From: Maribacter ulvicola
GTDB taxonomy: Bacteria; Bacteroidota; Bacteroidia; Flavobacteriales; Flavobacteriaceae
Direction of reading: 5' to 3'
NCBI RefSeq assembly: GCF_900155985.1
Contig: NZ_FTMA01000001.1
Coordinates: forward strand, 1,054,001 to 1,118,000
Length of the DNA stretch: 64,000 nucleotides
A program made the translations under genes and the position numbers. The stretch's first letter is position 1. Each line of letters begins with the position of its first letter. The notes below the pieces were generated by a model, which worked only from the letters and a program-made list of their open reading frames with translations, was not told the DNA's origin and searched no databases. Of this stretch, positions 1 to 10,991 are shown piece after piece.

Positions 1-3000
1 TCTAAAAGCTGTAGTAACTCTGTCGATATATTTACTTTTTGTCGCCTGCTATTTAAAGTAACCTTAATTTTTTCTTCCATTTCATAGACGATAAAGTTGA
101 CAGGATGTTCTCCTACATGGTCAATGAAGGTGTCTTTTAGAGCGCGAACTTTTTCCGCTTTTAATTCGGCAATGTTCAATTTTATCGTAAGCTTTCGGGC
201 GTAGGTTTCCATTACTTCTTGTAAAAGCATAAAGCTATTAAACTGCATTCTGGGGTCTCCTTTTATGCCGGTATCCTTATTCATCCATCCATCGCGAACA
301 AATAATTTAACGTAGGCAAAAGAATTGATCATTAAGAAATGCCTGAATTTTAGATACTCCTCACCAAAAATTCTAAATTCATAGGAATCTGTATAATCTT
401 CCATGGTGAAAGCTGCCCATCCTTTTCCATTTTTAGAAACCCTATGCTGTACATCTGTAATTACAGCGGCAAAGGTGAGTTCTCTATTTACGTAGGTCGG
501 TAGATCATTTACACAAGCTATGTTGGCGTTACAAAATGCTTTTACTTCGGTTTTAAAATCATCTAACGGGTGACCGGAGATGTAAATACCTACCACTTCT
601 TTTTCTCTTCGCAGTTTCTCCATCGTGCCCCATTCCTCACATGGCGGTACTACGGGTTCCGGTATTTGTACTTCGCTGGCATCACCAAAAAGACTAACCT
701 GACTTGAGTTTTCACTTTCTTGGAACTTTGCGCCATATTTTATGGTCTTTTCTAAAAAGGTGACTCCGTCTCCTTCATTATGAAAATACTGGGCTCTGTG
801 TGTGTTACCAAAAGAATCGAATCCTCCGGCAACGGCTAAACTTTCGAAGGCTTTTTTATTGGCTGCGCGAAGGTCTATGCGTTTTGCGAAATCGAAAACC
901 GATTTATAAGGTCCTTCTTCTTTTCTGTTTTCAACGATGGTTTCTACTGCACCACGCCCCACACCTTTTACGGCACCCATTCCAAAACGAACGGCACCGG
1001 CATCGTTCACGGCAAACTTGTAATAGGATTCATTTACATCTGGCCCAAGAACGTCTAAGCCCATGCGCTTACATTCTTCCATGAAGAAGGTAACCTGCTT
1101 AATATCGTTCATGTTGTTACTTAATACAGCTGCCATATATTCAGCAGGGTAGTGGGCTTTACAATACGCAGTTTGGTAGGCGATCCAGGCGTAGCAGGTA
1201 GAGTGAGATTTGTTAAAGGCGTAGGCTGCGAACGCTTCCCAGTCTTTCCAGATTTTTTCCAATTTATCTACCGCATGCCCTTTTGCAGAAGCTTGTTCAA
1301 TGAACTTTGGCTTCATCTTATCTAGTACATGCTTTTGTTTTTTACCCATGGCCTTACGTAAGACATCGGCTTCACCTTTTGTAAAGTCAGCCAGCTTCTG
1401 GGACAGCAGCATCACTTGCTCTTGGTATACCGTAATTCCATAGGTTTCCGCTAGGTATTCCTCGCAGGCATCAAGGTCATATATAATTTCTTCAGTACCG
1501 TGTTTACGGGCAATGAAGCTTGGTATATACTCCATTGGACCTGGTCGATACAGGGCATTCATAGCAATTAAATCTGCAAAAACTGTTGGTTTTAGAGATC
1601 TCATGTGCTTTTGCATCCCTGGAGATTCATATTGGAACACTCCAACGGTTTCCCCTCTTTGGAAGAGCTCGTAGGTTTTTACATCATCTAAAGGAAAGTT
1701 CTCCGGATCTAGTTCAACACCGTGTTTTGCTTTTACAATTTTAACGGTGTCCTTAATTAAGGTCAGCGTTTTCAATCCCAAGAAATCCATCTTTAGCAGT
1801 CCGGCATCCTCCACAACAGAGTTATCAAACTGGGTACAGTACATTTCTGAATCTTTGGCAAGCGCCACAGGAACGAACTTGGTAATATCATCTGGAGTAA
1901 TGATCACCCCACAGGCATGAATACCGGTATTACGTACAGATCCTTCTAGAATATATGCCTGGTTCAAGGTTTCTGATTCAGGGCCATCACCCTCGGAAAT
2001 TGCTAAAAGTTCATTGATTTTAACTAGATCTTCTGATCTAAATTTCGATTTTAAGACTTTTTCATCGACCCCAATAATCTTTTTAAGCTTAGACATATCG
2101 GGTATCAATTTCGCCATGCGATCGGAATCTTGCAAAGGCAAATCTAAGGCACGAGCCGTATCTCTAATGGCAGACTTGGCGGCCATGGTACCGTACGTGA
2201 TGATTTGCGCTACTTGGTTAGCCCCGTATTTATCGATTACATAGTCCATGACGCGACCACGACCTTCATCATCAAAGTCAATATCAATATCGGGCATACT
2301 TACACGATCCGGATTTAGGAAACGCTCAAAAAGTAGATCGTACTGAATAGGGTCTAAATTCGTAATCCATAAACAATAGGCAACGGCCGATCCCGCTGCA
2401 GAACCACGACCGGGACCAACGGATACATCCATTGTTCTGGCGGCTCTAATAAAGTCTTCCACGATCAGGAAATAGCCAGGGTAACCGGTTTTTTCAATTA
2501 CCTTGAGCTCAAAGTCTAGTCGCTCATCAATTGCCGGTGTAATTTCACCATATCTTTTCTTGGCGCCTTCATAGGTGATATGGCGTAGAAATTTATTCTC
2601 ACCACGTTTACCGCCATCTAATTTATCTTCTTCAAATTGAAACTCTTCTGGAATATCAAAAGCAGGTAAGAGTACATCACGTGCCAGTGTAAAGGTCTCT
2701 ACTTTATCTACAATTTCTTGAATATTGATGATGGCTTCAGGAATATCCTTAAAAAGCTCTTTCATCTCATCAGATGATTTAAAGTAGTACTCTTGGTTGG
2801 GTAGTCCATATCGGTACCCGCGACCACGACCAATTGGTGTGGCTTGTTTTTCACCATCTTTTACACATAATAGTATATCATGCGCATGTGCATTTTCTTT
2901 CTCTGCGTAGTAGGTGTTGTTGGTAGCAACTAGTTTTACATTATGTTTTTTGGCAAACTGGATCAGAACCTGATTTACACGATCTTCATCTTCCTGACCA

Positions 3001-4406
3001 TGACGCATAATTTCAATATAAAGGTCATCGCCAAAAGTCTCTTTCCACCAAATTAAAGCTTCTTCAGCTTGGTTTTCGCCAACATTCAAAACTTTGCTAG
3101 GAACCTCACCGTATAGGTTTCCAGTTAGCACTATGACATCTTCTTTGTACTGCTCTACCACTTTTTTATCAATACGTGGCACATAGTATTTACCGGATAC
3201 AAATGCAATGGAAGACATTTTTGCCAAATTCAGATAGCCTTGCTTGTTCTTGGCAAGCATAACTATTTGGTAGCCGTTGTCTTTTTGCGATTTATTGGTG
3301 TGGTCTTCACAGACCTGAAATTCACAACCTATAATTGGAGTGATTTCTTGTTCTGGTTCCGGTAATTCGTCTAAAGGTTCTTCTCCTTCCTCTAAAGTAC
3401 CGGTTTGTGTAGCTTCGTACCTTTTTTGATTGGCTTCATTTCTAGATACTACTCCCTTATTATGGTTCAGTACTCCGTTTACGAAGTGGAAGGCACCCAT
3501 CATATTTGCATGATCCGTCATGGCAACCGCAGGCATGTTTGCTTTTGCTGCAGCTTTTACCAAATCAGGAACGCTTATGGTAGATTGTAATATGGAGAAT
3601 TGTGTGTGATTATGTAAGTGCGCAAAACTGGCATTTTCTAAAGTAGCTAGGTTTTCTTCTATCTCTTCTTGAGAAACACCGCCAGTATCTTTTGCCCAAA
3701 GTGCATCGGCAATTTTTTTCGATGCTTTTTTAAGGTTGATGTGTTTAAGGCCGATAAGTTCAATTTCCTGCGGATTCGCCTCGGAGAAATTCTTGAAATA
3801 ATCGGGCTGAACATCTAATTGCTCTTTGGTGTATTGTTGCTTACGGATAAGTTCTAGGAAACAACGTGTAGTTGCCTCAACATCGGCAGTTGCATTATGT
3901 GCCTCTCCAAAAGGCTCTCCAAATAAATATTGATGCAATTCTGTTAACGTTGGTAGCTTGAACTTACCTCCTCTACCACCAGGAATCTGGCACAATTGTG
4001 CGGTGTGTTCCGTACAGGTATCTAAAACAGGAAGTTCTTGTAACGGATTTTCAACACCCAAACGGTGAAATTCAGCACCCATAATGTTTAAATCGAATCC
4101 CACATTCTGTCCAACAATGAATTTTGTTTTGGACATGGCAATGTTGAATTTCTCCAAAACCTCTGCAAGGGAAATACCTTTTTGTTCTGCAAGCTCCGTA
4201 GAAATACCGTGAATTTGCTCTGCATCATACGGAATATTGAATCCGTCTGGGCGAACTAGATAATCTTCATGCTCAATGCATTTTCCCATATCGTCATGCA
4301 ACTGCCATGCAATTTGTATACAACGCGGCCAGTTGTCGGTGTCGGTTATAGGGGCGTTCCAGTTTTTTGGAAGACCGGTAGTTTCGGTATCAAAGATGAG
4401 GTACAT
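1..4406 (-). CDS. dnaE: DNA polymerase III alpha subunit with fused 3'-5' exonuclease domain, C-terminus off the left edge
   Basis: Replicative polymerase catalytic subunit; about 1,468 codons are visible and the stop lies beyond position 1. The start is the ATG at 4406-4404, giving MYLIFDTETTGLPKNW, which is the DEDDh exonuclease motif I (D6, E8); a later HNATADVEAT segment supplies the H and last D. A PHP domain follows (HLHNHTQFS, MTDHANMMGAFHF). The polymerase core has GPGRGSAAGS (near 2391-2420) and MPDIDIDFD at residues 704-712, the catalytic aspartates. Exonuclease fusion to a DnaE-type polymerase is the normal Bacteroidota arrangement, so proofreading is in cis. It is transcribed away from rpsP. 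Identification is secure; only the C-terminal tail is missing. Confidence 0.96.
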   Translation of the reverse strand, partial: MYLIFDTETTGLPKNWNAPITDTDNWPRCIQIAWQLHDDMGKCIEHEDYLVRPDGFNIPYDAEQIHGISTELAEQKGISLAEVLEKFNIAMSKTKFIVGQNVGFDLNIMGAEFHRLGVENPLQELPVLDTCTEHTAQLCQIPGGRGGKFKLPTLTELHQYLFGEPFGEAHNATADVEATTRCFLELIRKQQYTKEQLDVQPDYFKNFSEANPQEIELIGLKHINLKKASKKIADALWAKDTGGVSQEEIEENLATLENASFAHLHNHTQFSILQSTISVPDLVKAAAKANMPAVAMTDHANMMGAFHFVNGVLNHNKGVVSRNEANQKRYEATQTGTLEEGEEPLDELPEPEQEITPIIGCEFQVCEDHTNKSQKDNGYQIVMLAKNKQGYLNLAKMSSIAFVSGKYYVPRIDKKVVEQYKEDVIVLTGNLYGEVPSKVLNVGENQAEEALIWWKETFGDDLYIEIMRHGQEDEDRVNQVLIQFAKKHNVKLVATNNTYYAEKENAHAHDILLCVKDGEKQATPIGRGRGYRYGLPNQEYYFKSSDEMKELFKDIPEAIINIQEIVDKVETFTLARDVLLPAFDIPEEFQFEEDKLDGGKRGENKFLRHITYEGAKKRYGEITPAIDERLDFELKVIEKTGYPGYFLIVEDFIRAARTMDVSVGPGRGSAAGSAVAYCLWITNLDPIQYDLLFERFLNPDRVSMPDIDIDFDDEGRGRVMDYVIDKYGANQVAQIITYGTMAAKSAIRDTARALDLPLQDSDRMAKLIPDMSKLKKIIGVDEKVLKSKFRSEDLVKINELLAISEGDGPESETLNQAYILEGSVRNTGIHACGVIITPDDITKFVPVALAKDSEMYCTQFDNSVVEDAGLLKMDFLGLKTLTLIKDTVKIVKAKHGVELDPENFPLDDVKTYELFQRGETVGVFQYESPGMQKHMRSLKPTVFADLIAMNALYRPGPMEYIPSFIARKHGTEEIIYDLDACEEYLAETYGITVYQEQVMLLSQKLADFTKGEADVLRKAMGKKQKHVLDKMKPKFIEQASAKGHAVDKLEKIWKDWEAFAAYAFNKSHSTCYAWIAYQTAYCKAHYPAEYMAAVLSNNMNDIKQVTFFMEECKRMGLDVLGPDVNESYYKFAVNDAGAVRFGMGAVKGVGRGAVETIVENRKEEGPYKSVFDFAKRIDLRAANKKAFESLAVAGGFDSFGNTHRAQYFHNEGDGVTFLEKTIKYGAKFQESENSSQVSLFGDASEVQIPEPVVPPCEEWGTMEKLRREKEVVGIYISGHPLDDFKTEVKAFCNANIACVNDLPTYVNRELTFAAVITDVQHRVSKNGKGWAAFTMEDYTDSYEFRIFGEEYLKFRHFLMINSFAYVKLFVRDGWMNKDTGIKGDPRMQFNSFMLLQEVMETYARKLTIKLNIAELKAEKVRALKDTFIDHVGEHPVNFIVYEMEEKIKVTLNSRRQKVNISTELLQLL

Positions 4407-4809
4407 AGTAAATATTCTGTGTGTTCAAAAGCGGCCAGATATTTGACCTAAAAAGTGCCTATAAAACTACAAAAAAGGTGGTGTTTGGGAAAGGGTAGTG
4501 GCAAAGAGTTATTAACGGATACTATTTAGGTATTGAATTAATTAGTGTTAAGCAGAGTATTTATTCTTGGAAGTTGAGCTTGAAGTCAATGTTTGTAAAG
4601 CTTTTTGTATGATTGCCGAATTTTTGAACCCCCTGTTTTAACATTTCCAAAAAAAGCCAGTTCAAATAACTTGAATTCAATGTTGTCAATTCAGCAATTT
4701 AAATTATATTTGCACCCGCTTTTAGATGAGCTTTGCTTTCTGATGGCGAACGAGTTAAAAAAACTAGAATTAATAATCAAGGGTCGGGCACCCTACAAAT
4801 TAATGTGAT
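4407..4809. other. Non-coding divergent region between dnaE and rpsP
   Basis: About 400 bases without a convincing gene. A 67-codon open frame (4605-4808) runs through the rpsP promoter and has no recognisable protein features, so I treat it as chance. The right part holds the rpsP promoter; I see no RNA gene or repeat in the rest. Confidence 0.6.
4683..4712 (+). promoter_or_regulatory. Bacteroidota sigma-A type promoter for rpsP-rimM
   Basis: TTG at 4683-4685 and TATATTTG at 4705-4712, separated by 19 bases, match the Bacteroidota TTTG / TAnnTTTG pattern. Transcription would begin around 4719, about 90 bases before rpsP. Confidence 0.65.
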
Positions 4810-5376
4810 ATGCCAGTAAAAATTAGATTACAAAGACACGGTAAAAAAGGAAAACCATTCTATTGGGTAGTTGCTGCAGATGCAAGAGCTAAAAGAGATG
4901 GTAAGTTCTTAGAGAAATTAGGAATCTACAATCCTAATACAAACCCTGCAACTATTGAACTTGATATTGATAGTTCTGTAAAGTGGTTACAAAACGGTGC
5001 GCAACCAACAGATACAGCTAAAGCTATACTTTCTTATAGAGGTGTTCTTTTAAAGCATCACTTGTTAGGTGGTGTGCGTAAAGGAGCATTAACTGAAGAG
5101 CAAGCGGAAGAAAAATTCAATGCTTGGGTTACTGAAAAAGAAGCTGCTATTGCTGATAAAGTTGGTGGTATTGATAAAGTAAAAGCTGATGCAAGAGCTG
5201 CTGCCTTAAAAGCAGAAAAAGAAGTAAACGATAAGCGTGCTGCCGATGCTGCCGCTGCTGCTTTACCAGAAGTTGCTGAAGGTGAAAACGCTGAAGCTGA
5301 AGTAGAAGCTGTTGAAACTGCTGGGGAACCAGAACAAGCTACAGAAGCTCCTGCTACTGAAGAAAATAAAGCATAA
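4810..5376 (+). CDS. rpsP: 30S ribosomal protein S16 with acidic/alanine-rich C-terminal extension
   Basis: Small-subunit ribosomal protein. The first ~80 residues are the conserved S16 fold ([20 protein letters not shown], then a [14 protein letters not shown] segment). The protein is 188 residues, against roughly 80-90 in most bacteria. The extra C-terminal half is rich in Ala, Glu and Lys and probably extended or helical; such tails are common in Bacteroidota S16. rimM follows after 13 bases, the usual rpsP-rimM pairing, so co-transcription from the promoter at 4683-4712 is expected. Confidence 0.97.
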   Translation: MPVKIRLQRHGKKGKPFYWVVAADARAKRDGKFLEKLGIYNPNTNPATIELDIDSSVKWLQNGAQPTDTAKAILSYRGVLLKHHLLGGVRKGALTEEQAEEKFNAWVTEKEAAIADKVGGIDKVKADARAAALKAEKEVNDKRAADAAAAALPEVAEGENAEAEVEAVETAGEPEQATEAPATEENKA

Positions 5377-5389
5377 TTTTTAAGAAACG

Positions 5390-5917
5390 ATGCGCAAGGA
5401 AGATTGTTTCTACCTAGGTAATGTCGTTTCAAAATATAGTTTCAAAGGTGAGGTGCTAGTAAAACTAGATACCGATGACCCCGAGATTTACGAAAACATG
5501 GAATCAGTATTCGTTTCTTTAGGAAACAATCTGGTTCCATTTTTTATTAAAAGATGCCGTCTTCATAAATCTAACTTACTTCGTATAGATTTTGAAGAGG
5601 TGAAATCAGAATCTGATGCTGATCGCATTATGAAATCTGGACTTTATTTGCCACTAACTATGTTGCCCAAACTTACAGGCAATAAATTTTATTACCACGA
5701 AATTATTGGTTTCAATATGATAGATTCGGTTCATGGTGATATTGGTATTGTACAAAGTGTCAACGATACTACGGCACAAGCTTTGTTCGAAGTTGAAAAA
5801 GATGGCACTCAATTATTGATACCTGTTAGTGATGATATTATCACCAAAGTAGACCGTGAGAACAAAAGTATTTTTGTTAGTACCCCAGAAGGGCTTGTGG
5901 ATCTGTATTTGTCCTAA
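5390..5917 (+). CDS. rimM: 16S rRNA processing protein RimM
   Basis: Assembly factor that binds S19 and helps mature the 30S head domain. The 175 residues show the N-terminal RimM beta-barrel (DCFYLGNVVSKYSFKGEVLV) and a C-terminal PRC-barrel (FYYHEIIGFNMIDSVHGDIG, ending LIPVSDDIITKVD). Length is normal for the family. It lies 13 bases after rpsP in the expected order and needs no promoter of its own. A short stem (AATCTT/AAGATT, 5943-5960) follows the stop but has no strong U-run, so it is only a weak terminator candidate. Confidence 0.96.
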   Translation: MRKEDCFYLGNVVSKYSFKGEVLVKLDTDDPEIYENMESVFVSLGNNLVPFFIKRCRLHKSNLLRIDFEEVKSESDADRIMKSGLYLPLTMLPKLTGNKFYYHEIIGFNMIDSVHGDIGIVQSVNDTTAQALFEVEKDGTQLLIPVSDDIITKVDRENKSIFVSTPEGLVDLYLS

Positions 5918-6109
5918 AACTAATTACACGTTCTTGATTGATAATCTTTAAAAGAAGATTGGTTTGTCCTGTAATTATCTGAATATTTGATCGAATTTTT
6001 TAGATATTTCTATATTATTTAACTTATTTGCTTGGTTATTGGTCGAATTTTAACTGTCGTCATGTGATTTAATATGTAAGTTAAAGGGTGTTTCCAAAAA
6101 TCAGCATCT

Positions 6110-8461
6110 ATGACTATGTATTTATTAAATCAATTATTGAAAATTGTTTTTTTAATTTTTACTTGTTCAATGTTGTTGAGCTGTTCTTCTGAAACAGAAA
6201 AAACAATTGCCTTGGAAGATGGCTCAAGTAAGCAGAATACCGTTCCGGAAAAAATCGATTTTACCTTTCATGTTAAACCTATTTTATCAGACCGTTGTTT
6301 TATTTGTCACGGTCCAGATAAGAATGCCGTAGAAGGTGATCTCTCCCTACATTCCGCCGAAGAAGCTTATAAGGTTTTGGGAGAACTAAAAGACCATGCT
6401 GCTATTGTTCCCGGTGATGCTTTAAAAAGTAGTTTGATAGCACGTATTTTTAGTGATGATGCCCATTTGATAATGCCGCCACCAGAGTCTAATTTAGTTT
6501 TAGAGGATTTTGAAAAAGAAATTTTAGAAAAGTGGATTGAGCAAGGGGCGGAATATAAAACGCATTGGGCATTTATACCACCAAGTCCACACGAGATTCC
6601 GGAAAATAAAAATGCAAGCTGGGGGAATAATGAGATTGATGCCTTTGTCTTGAATAAGATGACCGAAAAAGGTTTACGTCCAAGTTCAAGGGCTAGTAGT
6701 GATAAGTTGCTACGAAGAATTACGTTCGATCTAACAGGATTGCCACCTACATTAGAACAATTAGAACGATTTGCAGCTGACCCTTCAGAAGAAAGATACG
6801 CTGAAATTATAGATTCCTTATTGACTTCTGTTGATTATGCCGAAAATATGGCGGCAGAATGGATGGATATTGCGCGATACGCGGATACTCATGGCTACCA
6901 AGATGATTTTGAACGTACCATGTGGCCTTGGCGAGATTGGGTTATTCATTCGTTCAAAGAGAATATGCCTTATGATCAATTTGTAACCTATCAGTTGGCG
7001 GGAGATTTAATGCCCAATGCCAATTTAGAACAGATATTAGCTACCGGTTTTAACAGGAATCACAAAATAACTGCTGAAGGCGGGGTGATTCCTGAAGAAT
7101 ACCGGGTAGAGTATGTGGAGGATAGAAATACTACCCTAGGCACGGCATTTTTAGGTTTGACCTTGGAGTGTGCACGTTGCCATGACCATAAGTATGACCC
7201 TATAAGTCAAAAAGAACACTTTCAATTGTATGGTTTCTTCAATAATATACCAGAGAAAGGCTTGTTGGCAAATGCTGCAGAATTGCCTGAGCCATATATA
7301 AAAGTGACTCCTAAAGAAGTGGGTGATATTCTCGGATTCATTAATCTTGATAAAAGTGAAATGAAAGAGGTGCCTGTAATGGTCATGAAAGAAATGGATA
7401 AACCTAGAAATACCTATATTTTAGAAAGAGGTATTTATGATCAATATGGCGAAGAGGTGTATCCTGATACTCCTGAATCTATATTACCATTCAATGATTT
7501 CCCAAAGAACAGATTGGGATTAGCAAAATGGTTGTTTGAAGATGAACATCCACTTACGGCAAGAGTTGCCGTGAATAGACTGTGGCAACGTATGTTTGGT
7601 AGTGGTATTGTTGCTTCTTCGTTTGATTTTGGTAATCAAGGTTCCTTACCAACGCATCCAGAATTGTTGGATTATTTGGCTATTAAATACAAAACGGAAG
7701 GTTGGGATACCAGAAAAATGCTTAAGTACATTGCAATGTCAGAAGCTTATCAACAAGACACCAAAGCTAGTCCTGAGAAACTAGAGCAAGACCCGGAGAA
7801 CAAATATTTGGCAAGAGCATCAAGATTGCGATTGTCTTCTGAAGCCATCCGTGATCAAGCATTGGCGTTTAGCGGATTACTGAATAGGGAAGTTGGCGGG
7901 CCAAGTGTGAAACCATATCAGCCAGAAGGTATTTGGGAAGAAACCACTGGTGGCGGTGGGGGAAGTACTGCCTCATATACGCTTAGCGAAGGAAAAGATG
8001 TGTACAGAAAGAGTATTTATACGTTTTGGAAACGTACCGTACCACCACCAAGCATGATGACTTTTGATAGTAGCTCTAGGGATTATTGTTCTGTTAAAAG
8101 ACAAGAAACCAATACTCCGTTACAAGCTTTGGTCTTGTTGAACGATCCGCAAATTGTAGAAGCAGCCAGAGTTGCTGCCGTTGGTGAAATGGAAGAAAAT
8201 CCTGATGCAGAAAAAGATCAGATCAAGAAATTGTTCTATAAAGCGACTTCACGTTTGCCTAATGAGGCCGAAATACAATCATTGACCGATTATTACAGTG
8301 AAATGTTGGCTAAAGTAGAAAGTGGAGAAATTATTACAAGTGAGTATTTAAGTATTGGTAGAAGTGAAGTGCCAGCTGATTTGAACAAAGAAAAACTGGT
8401 GGCACTGACCCTAACGGCACACACCATTTTGAATTTAGACGAAACAATTAATAGAGGCTAA
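6110..8461 (+). CDS. DUF1549/DUF1553 lipoprotein with planctomycete-type cytochrome c motif
   Basis: Predicted exported lipoprotein: a hydrophobic leader ends in LLSC (C25). A cytochrome-c haem motif CFICH lies at residues 63-67 in the PSCyt1 style ([15 protein letters not shown]). The DUF1549 region follows, with FDLTGLPPT and a second Cxx[13 protein letters not shown], at residues 354-358. The C-terminal half is DUF1553 ([13 protein letters not shown], later [14 protein letters not shown]). Length 783 is normal to slightly short. Biochemical function of this family is unknown; the motifs imply haem attachment and an extracytoplasmic redox role. The DUF1501 gene follows after two bases, the usual partner, so an operon is nearly certain. 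Confidence 0.9.
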   Translation: MTMYLLNQLLKIVFLIFTCSMLLSCSSETEKTIALEDGSSKQNTVPEKIDFTFHVKPILSDRCFICHGPDKNAVEGDLSLHSAEEAYKVLGELKDHAAIVPGDALKSSLIARIFSDDAHLIMPPPESNLVLEDFEKEILEKWIEQGAEYKTHWAFIPPSPHEIPENKNASWGNNEIDAFVLNKMTEKGLRPSSRASSDKLLRRITFDLTGLPPTLEQLERFAADPSEERYAEIIDSLLTSVDYAENMAAEWMDIARYADTHGYQDDFERTMWPWRDWVIHSFKENMPYDQFVTYQLAGDLMPNANLEQILATGFNRNHKITAEGGVIPEEYRVEYVEDRNTTLGTAFLGLTLECARCHDHKYDPISQKEHFQLYGFFNNIPEKGLLANAAELPEPYIKVTPKEVGDILGFINLDKSEMKEVPVMVMKEMDKPRNTYILERGIYDQYGEEVYPDTPESILPFNDFPKNRLGLAKWLFEDEHPLTARVAVNRLWQRMFGSGIVASSFDFGNQGSLPTHPELLDYLAIKYKTEGWDTRKMLKYIAMSEAYQQDTKASPEKLEQDPENKYLARASRLRLSSEAIRDQALAFSGLLNREVGGPSVKPYQPEGIWEETTGGGGGSTASYTLSEGKDVYRKSIYTFWKRTVPPPSMMTFDSSSRDYCSVKRQETNTPLQALVLLNDPQIVEAARVAAVGEMEENPDAEKDQIKKLFYKATSRLPNEAEIQSLTDYYSEMLAKVESGEIITSEYLSIGRSEVPADLNKEKLVALTLTAHTILNLDETINRG

Positions 8462-8463
8462 TT

Positions 8464-9957
8464 ATGAGCGAAAAAAAAATTGTTGAGGAGCGGTCTCTAA
8501 TTTTAAATAGACGTTCTTTTTTAGGAAAAGCGGCAATGGGGGTTGGCGGAATTGGATTGGCATCCTTGTTAGGAACTAATTTATTTAGAAAAGGAGAAAA
8601 CGGATTGTATACAGCCGATAGCGGACCTACAGGAGTGAAGGGCGTATTGGATTCCCTACATCATCCTTCAAAAATAAAAAGAGTAATCTATTTGTTTCAA
8701 AGTGGTGGTCCATCGCAATTGGAGCTGTTTGATTATAAACCGCTTTTAAATAAACGGAGAGGAGAGGATTTACCGGAGTCTATAAGAAACGGGCAACGTT
8801 TAACCGGTATGACTTCTGGTCAAGATAGATTTCCTTTAGTAGGGTCTAATTTCGGATTTCAACAATACGGTAAAAATGGTACGCATATCAGTGACTTATT
8901 GCCGTACACGGCTAAAATTGTGGATGATATCTGTATTGTAAAATCAATGTATACGGAAGCGATTAATCATGACCCTGCGGTTACGTTTTTTCAAACAGGA
9001 TCACAGCAACCGGGCAGACCAAGTATTGGCTCGTGGCTAAGTTATGGTTTAGGTAGTGAGAATGAAAACCTGCCTGCGTTTACGGTACTTCTCTCTAGAG
9101 GTTCTGGTAGACCCAACGGACAACCGTTGTATACACGTCTTTGGGGGAACGGATTTTTACATTCCCTACACCAAGGGGTACAGTTTAGAGCGGCAAAAGA
9201 TCCCGTTTTATATTTAAATGATCCAAAGGGGACTACGGCAGATGTAAAAAGGTCTATGCTAGATAAATTGGCAGAACTGAACGATCAGCATTACCAAGAA
9301 TCTAATGACCCAGAAATTCAGAGTAGAATTTCCCAATATGAAATGGCATACAGAATGCAGACTTCTGTACCTGAAGTAATGAATACCGAAGGGGAGCCAG
9401 ATTATATTTATAAAATGTACGGTTCTGATGCTAAAATACCGGGTACGTTCGCAGCAAACTGTCTTTTAGCAAGAAGATTGGCAGAGAAAGATGTGCGTTT
9501 TATTCAATTATACCATATGGGATGGGATCAGCATGATAATTTACCCGGTGCAATAGAGAAACAGGCTAAAGATGTAGATCAAGCGTCTGCGGCTTTAGTT
9601 GCAGATTTAAAACAACGAGGTATGCTAGAAGATACTTTAGTTGTTTGGGGCGGAGAATTTGGTAGAACCAACTACTCTCAAGGTTTGTTGACCGATACTA
9701 ATTATGGTAGAGATCACCACCCAAGATGCTTTACCATGTGGATGGCCGGTGGCGGTATAAAACCGGGTATCGTTTATGGTGAAACCGATGATTTCGGATA
9801 TAATATTACCAAAAACCCGGTGCATGTGCACGATTTTCAGGCTACCATGCTGCATCAATTGGGAATTGACCACGAGAAATTCACGTATAAATATCAGGGT
9901 AGACGTTTTAGGCTTACCGATGTTGAGGGTCATGTGGTTAAAGATATTTTATCGTAA
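8464..9957 (+). CDS. DUF1501 family protein, Tat-exported, alkaline-phosphatase/sulfatase-like fold
   Basis: The N-terminus has a twin-arginine signal ([12 protein letters not shown] followed by a hydrophobic glycine/leucine stretch), so export as a folded protein is likely. The body is typical DUF1501: [39 protein letters not shown] and a C-terminal [14 protein letters not shown]...GRDHHPRC region with candidate metal-binding Asp/His residues. DUF1501 proteins almost always pair with a DUF1549/DUF1553 protein, as here. The reaction is unknown; a hydrolase-type fold is inferred from family similarity. The stop overlaps the start of the next gene by one base (taATG). Confidence 0.9.
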   Translation: MSEKKIVEERSLILNRRSFLGKAAMGVGGIGLASLLGTNLFRKGENGLYTADSGPTGVKGVLDSLHHPSKIKRVIYLFQSGGPSQLELFDYKPLLNKRRGEDLPESIRNGQRLTGMTSGQDRFPLVGSNFGFQQYGKNGTHISDLLPYTAKIVDDICIVKSMYTEAINHDPAVTFFQTGSQQPGRPSIGSWLSYGLGSENENLPAFTVLLSRGSGRPNGQPLYTRLWGNGFLHSLHQGVQFRAAKDPVLYLNDPKGTTADVKRSMLDKLAELNDQHYQESNDPEIQSRISQYEMAYRMQTSVPEVMNTEGEPDYIYKMYGSDAKIPGTFAANCLLARRLAEKDVRFIQLYHMGWDQHDNLPGAIEKQAKDVDQASAALVADLKQRGMLEDTLVVWGGEFGRTNYSQGLLTDTNYGRDHHPRCFTMWMAGGGIKPGIVYGETDDFGYNITKNPVHVHDFQATMLHQLGIDHEKFTYKYQGRRFRLTDVEGHVVKDILS

Positions 9958-10991
9958 TGCAAAGAAGAACATTTATTAAAAATACAGCCGCTGCATCTGC
10001 GGGAATACTAACGTGCTCTTCTGTGGGCGCAAGTATATTAGCATATAAAGATGCCATTGTTGGTCACGGTAGTCATCAATACAAGATTGATTTAAATTGG
10101 GGCGCTCTGAACCCTAATTATTACCCTGTGAACGATTGTCACGAAATGGTACAAGATTCTAAAGGCAGAATTTTGTTGCTAACCAATCACACCAAAAACA
10201 ATATCATCGTTTATGATCGTTCGGGTAATTTGTTGGAAACTTGGGGTACGGATTATCCCGGTGCACACGGACTAACCCTCAACGTTGAAAATGGAGAGGA
10301 CTTTCTGTACATAGCCGATAACAATCGTCATGAGGTGATTAAAACCACAATAGACGGTAAGGTGGTGCAAGTTTTTTCATATCCGAAGGAATCAGGAAAA
10401 TATACGGCTAAAGAACAATACATACCCACAGAAACGACTATTGCTGAAAACGGAGATGTCTATATTGCCGATGGTTATGGTGCTCAATACATAATGCGCT
10501 ACAATGCAAAAGGAGAATTGTTGCAGACTTTTGGAGGTAAAGGCGATGCAAATCACCTTTTTAATAATGCCCACGGTATTTGTATAGATACAAGAGGCGG
10601 TAAAACACCAGAGCTTTTGATTACGGCCAGACAACAAAATAAGTTGAAGCGTTTTACTATGGATGGTAAATTTATTGAAAGCATAGATTTACCGGGGGCT
10701 TATATCTGTAGACCGGTAATTAAGGGTGATAATGTGTACCTGGCAACGATTTGGTCTGGTGATGGGTCTGATGGTTCAGGATTTATTTCAATACTGGATA
10801 AGGAAAACAAATTGATTTCTGCACCCGGCGGATGTACTCCCATATATGGTGAAAACGGATTGGAACCTATGTATCAATCCATTAAAATATTTACACACCC
10901 ACATGATGTGTGTGTAGATGATGACGATAATATGTATGTTGCCCAGTGGAATTCTGGAAAGACATATCCTATAAAACTAAATAGAATATGA
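9957..10991 (+). CDS. Tat-exported NHL-repeat (six-bladed beta-propeller) protein
   Basis: Starts [16 protein letters not shown], a twin-arginine signal with short hydrophobic core. The rest reads as NHL blades: HEMVQDSKGRILLLTN, IIVYDRSGNLLETWG, EDFLYIADNNRHEVIKT, NGDVYIADGYGAQYIMRYN and a final HDVCVDDDDNMYVAQWN. Peptidylglycine-lyase-like and other NHL propellers share this pattern, but no catalytic residues can be assigned with confidence, so it may be a binding scaffold. It overlaps the next gene by four bases (ATGA), indicating translational coupling inside the operon. Confidence 0.82.
   Translation: MQRRTFIKNTAAASAGILTCSSVGASILAYKDAIVGHGSHQYKIDLNWGALNPNYYPVNDCHEMVQDSKGRILLLTNHTKNNIIVYDRSGNLLETWGTDYPGAHGLTLNVENGEDFLYIADNNRHEVIKTTIDGKVVQVFSYPKESGKYTAKEQYIPTETTIAENGDVYIADGYGAQYIMRYNAKGELLQTFGGKGDANHLFNNAHGICIDTRGGKTPELLITARQQNKLKRFTMDGKFIESIDLPGAYICRPVIKGDNVYLATIWSGDGSDGSGFISILDKENKLISAPGGCTPIYGENGLEPMYQSIKIFTHPHDVCVDDDDNMYVAQWNSGKTYPIKLNRI

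Noticed and set aside
4605-4808. 67-codon open frame upstream of rpsP
   Set aside because: It runs over the rpsP promoter, has no recognisable domain and ends two bases before the rpsP start; chance frame.
5058-5432. 124-codon minus-strand frame opposite rpsP and rimM
   Set aside because: Ala/Ser-rich mirror of the Ala/Glu-rich S16 tail; an antisense shadow.
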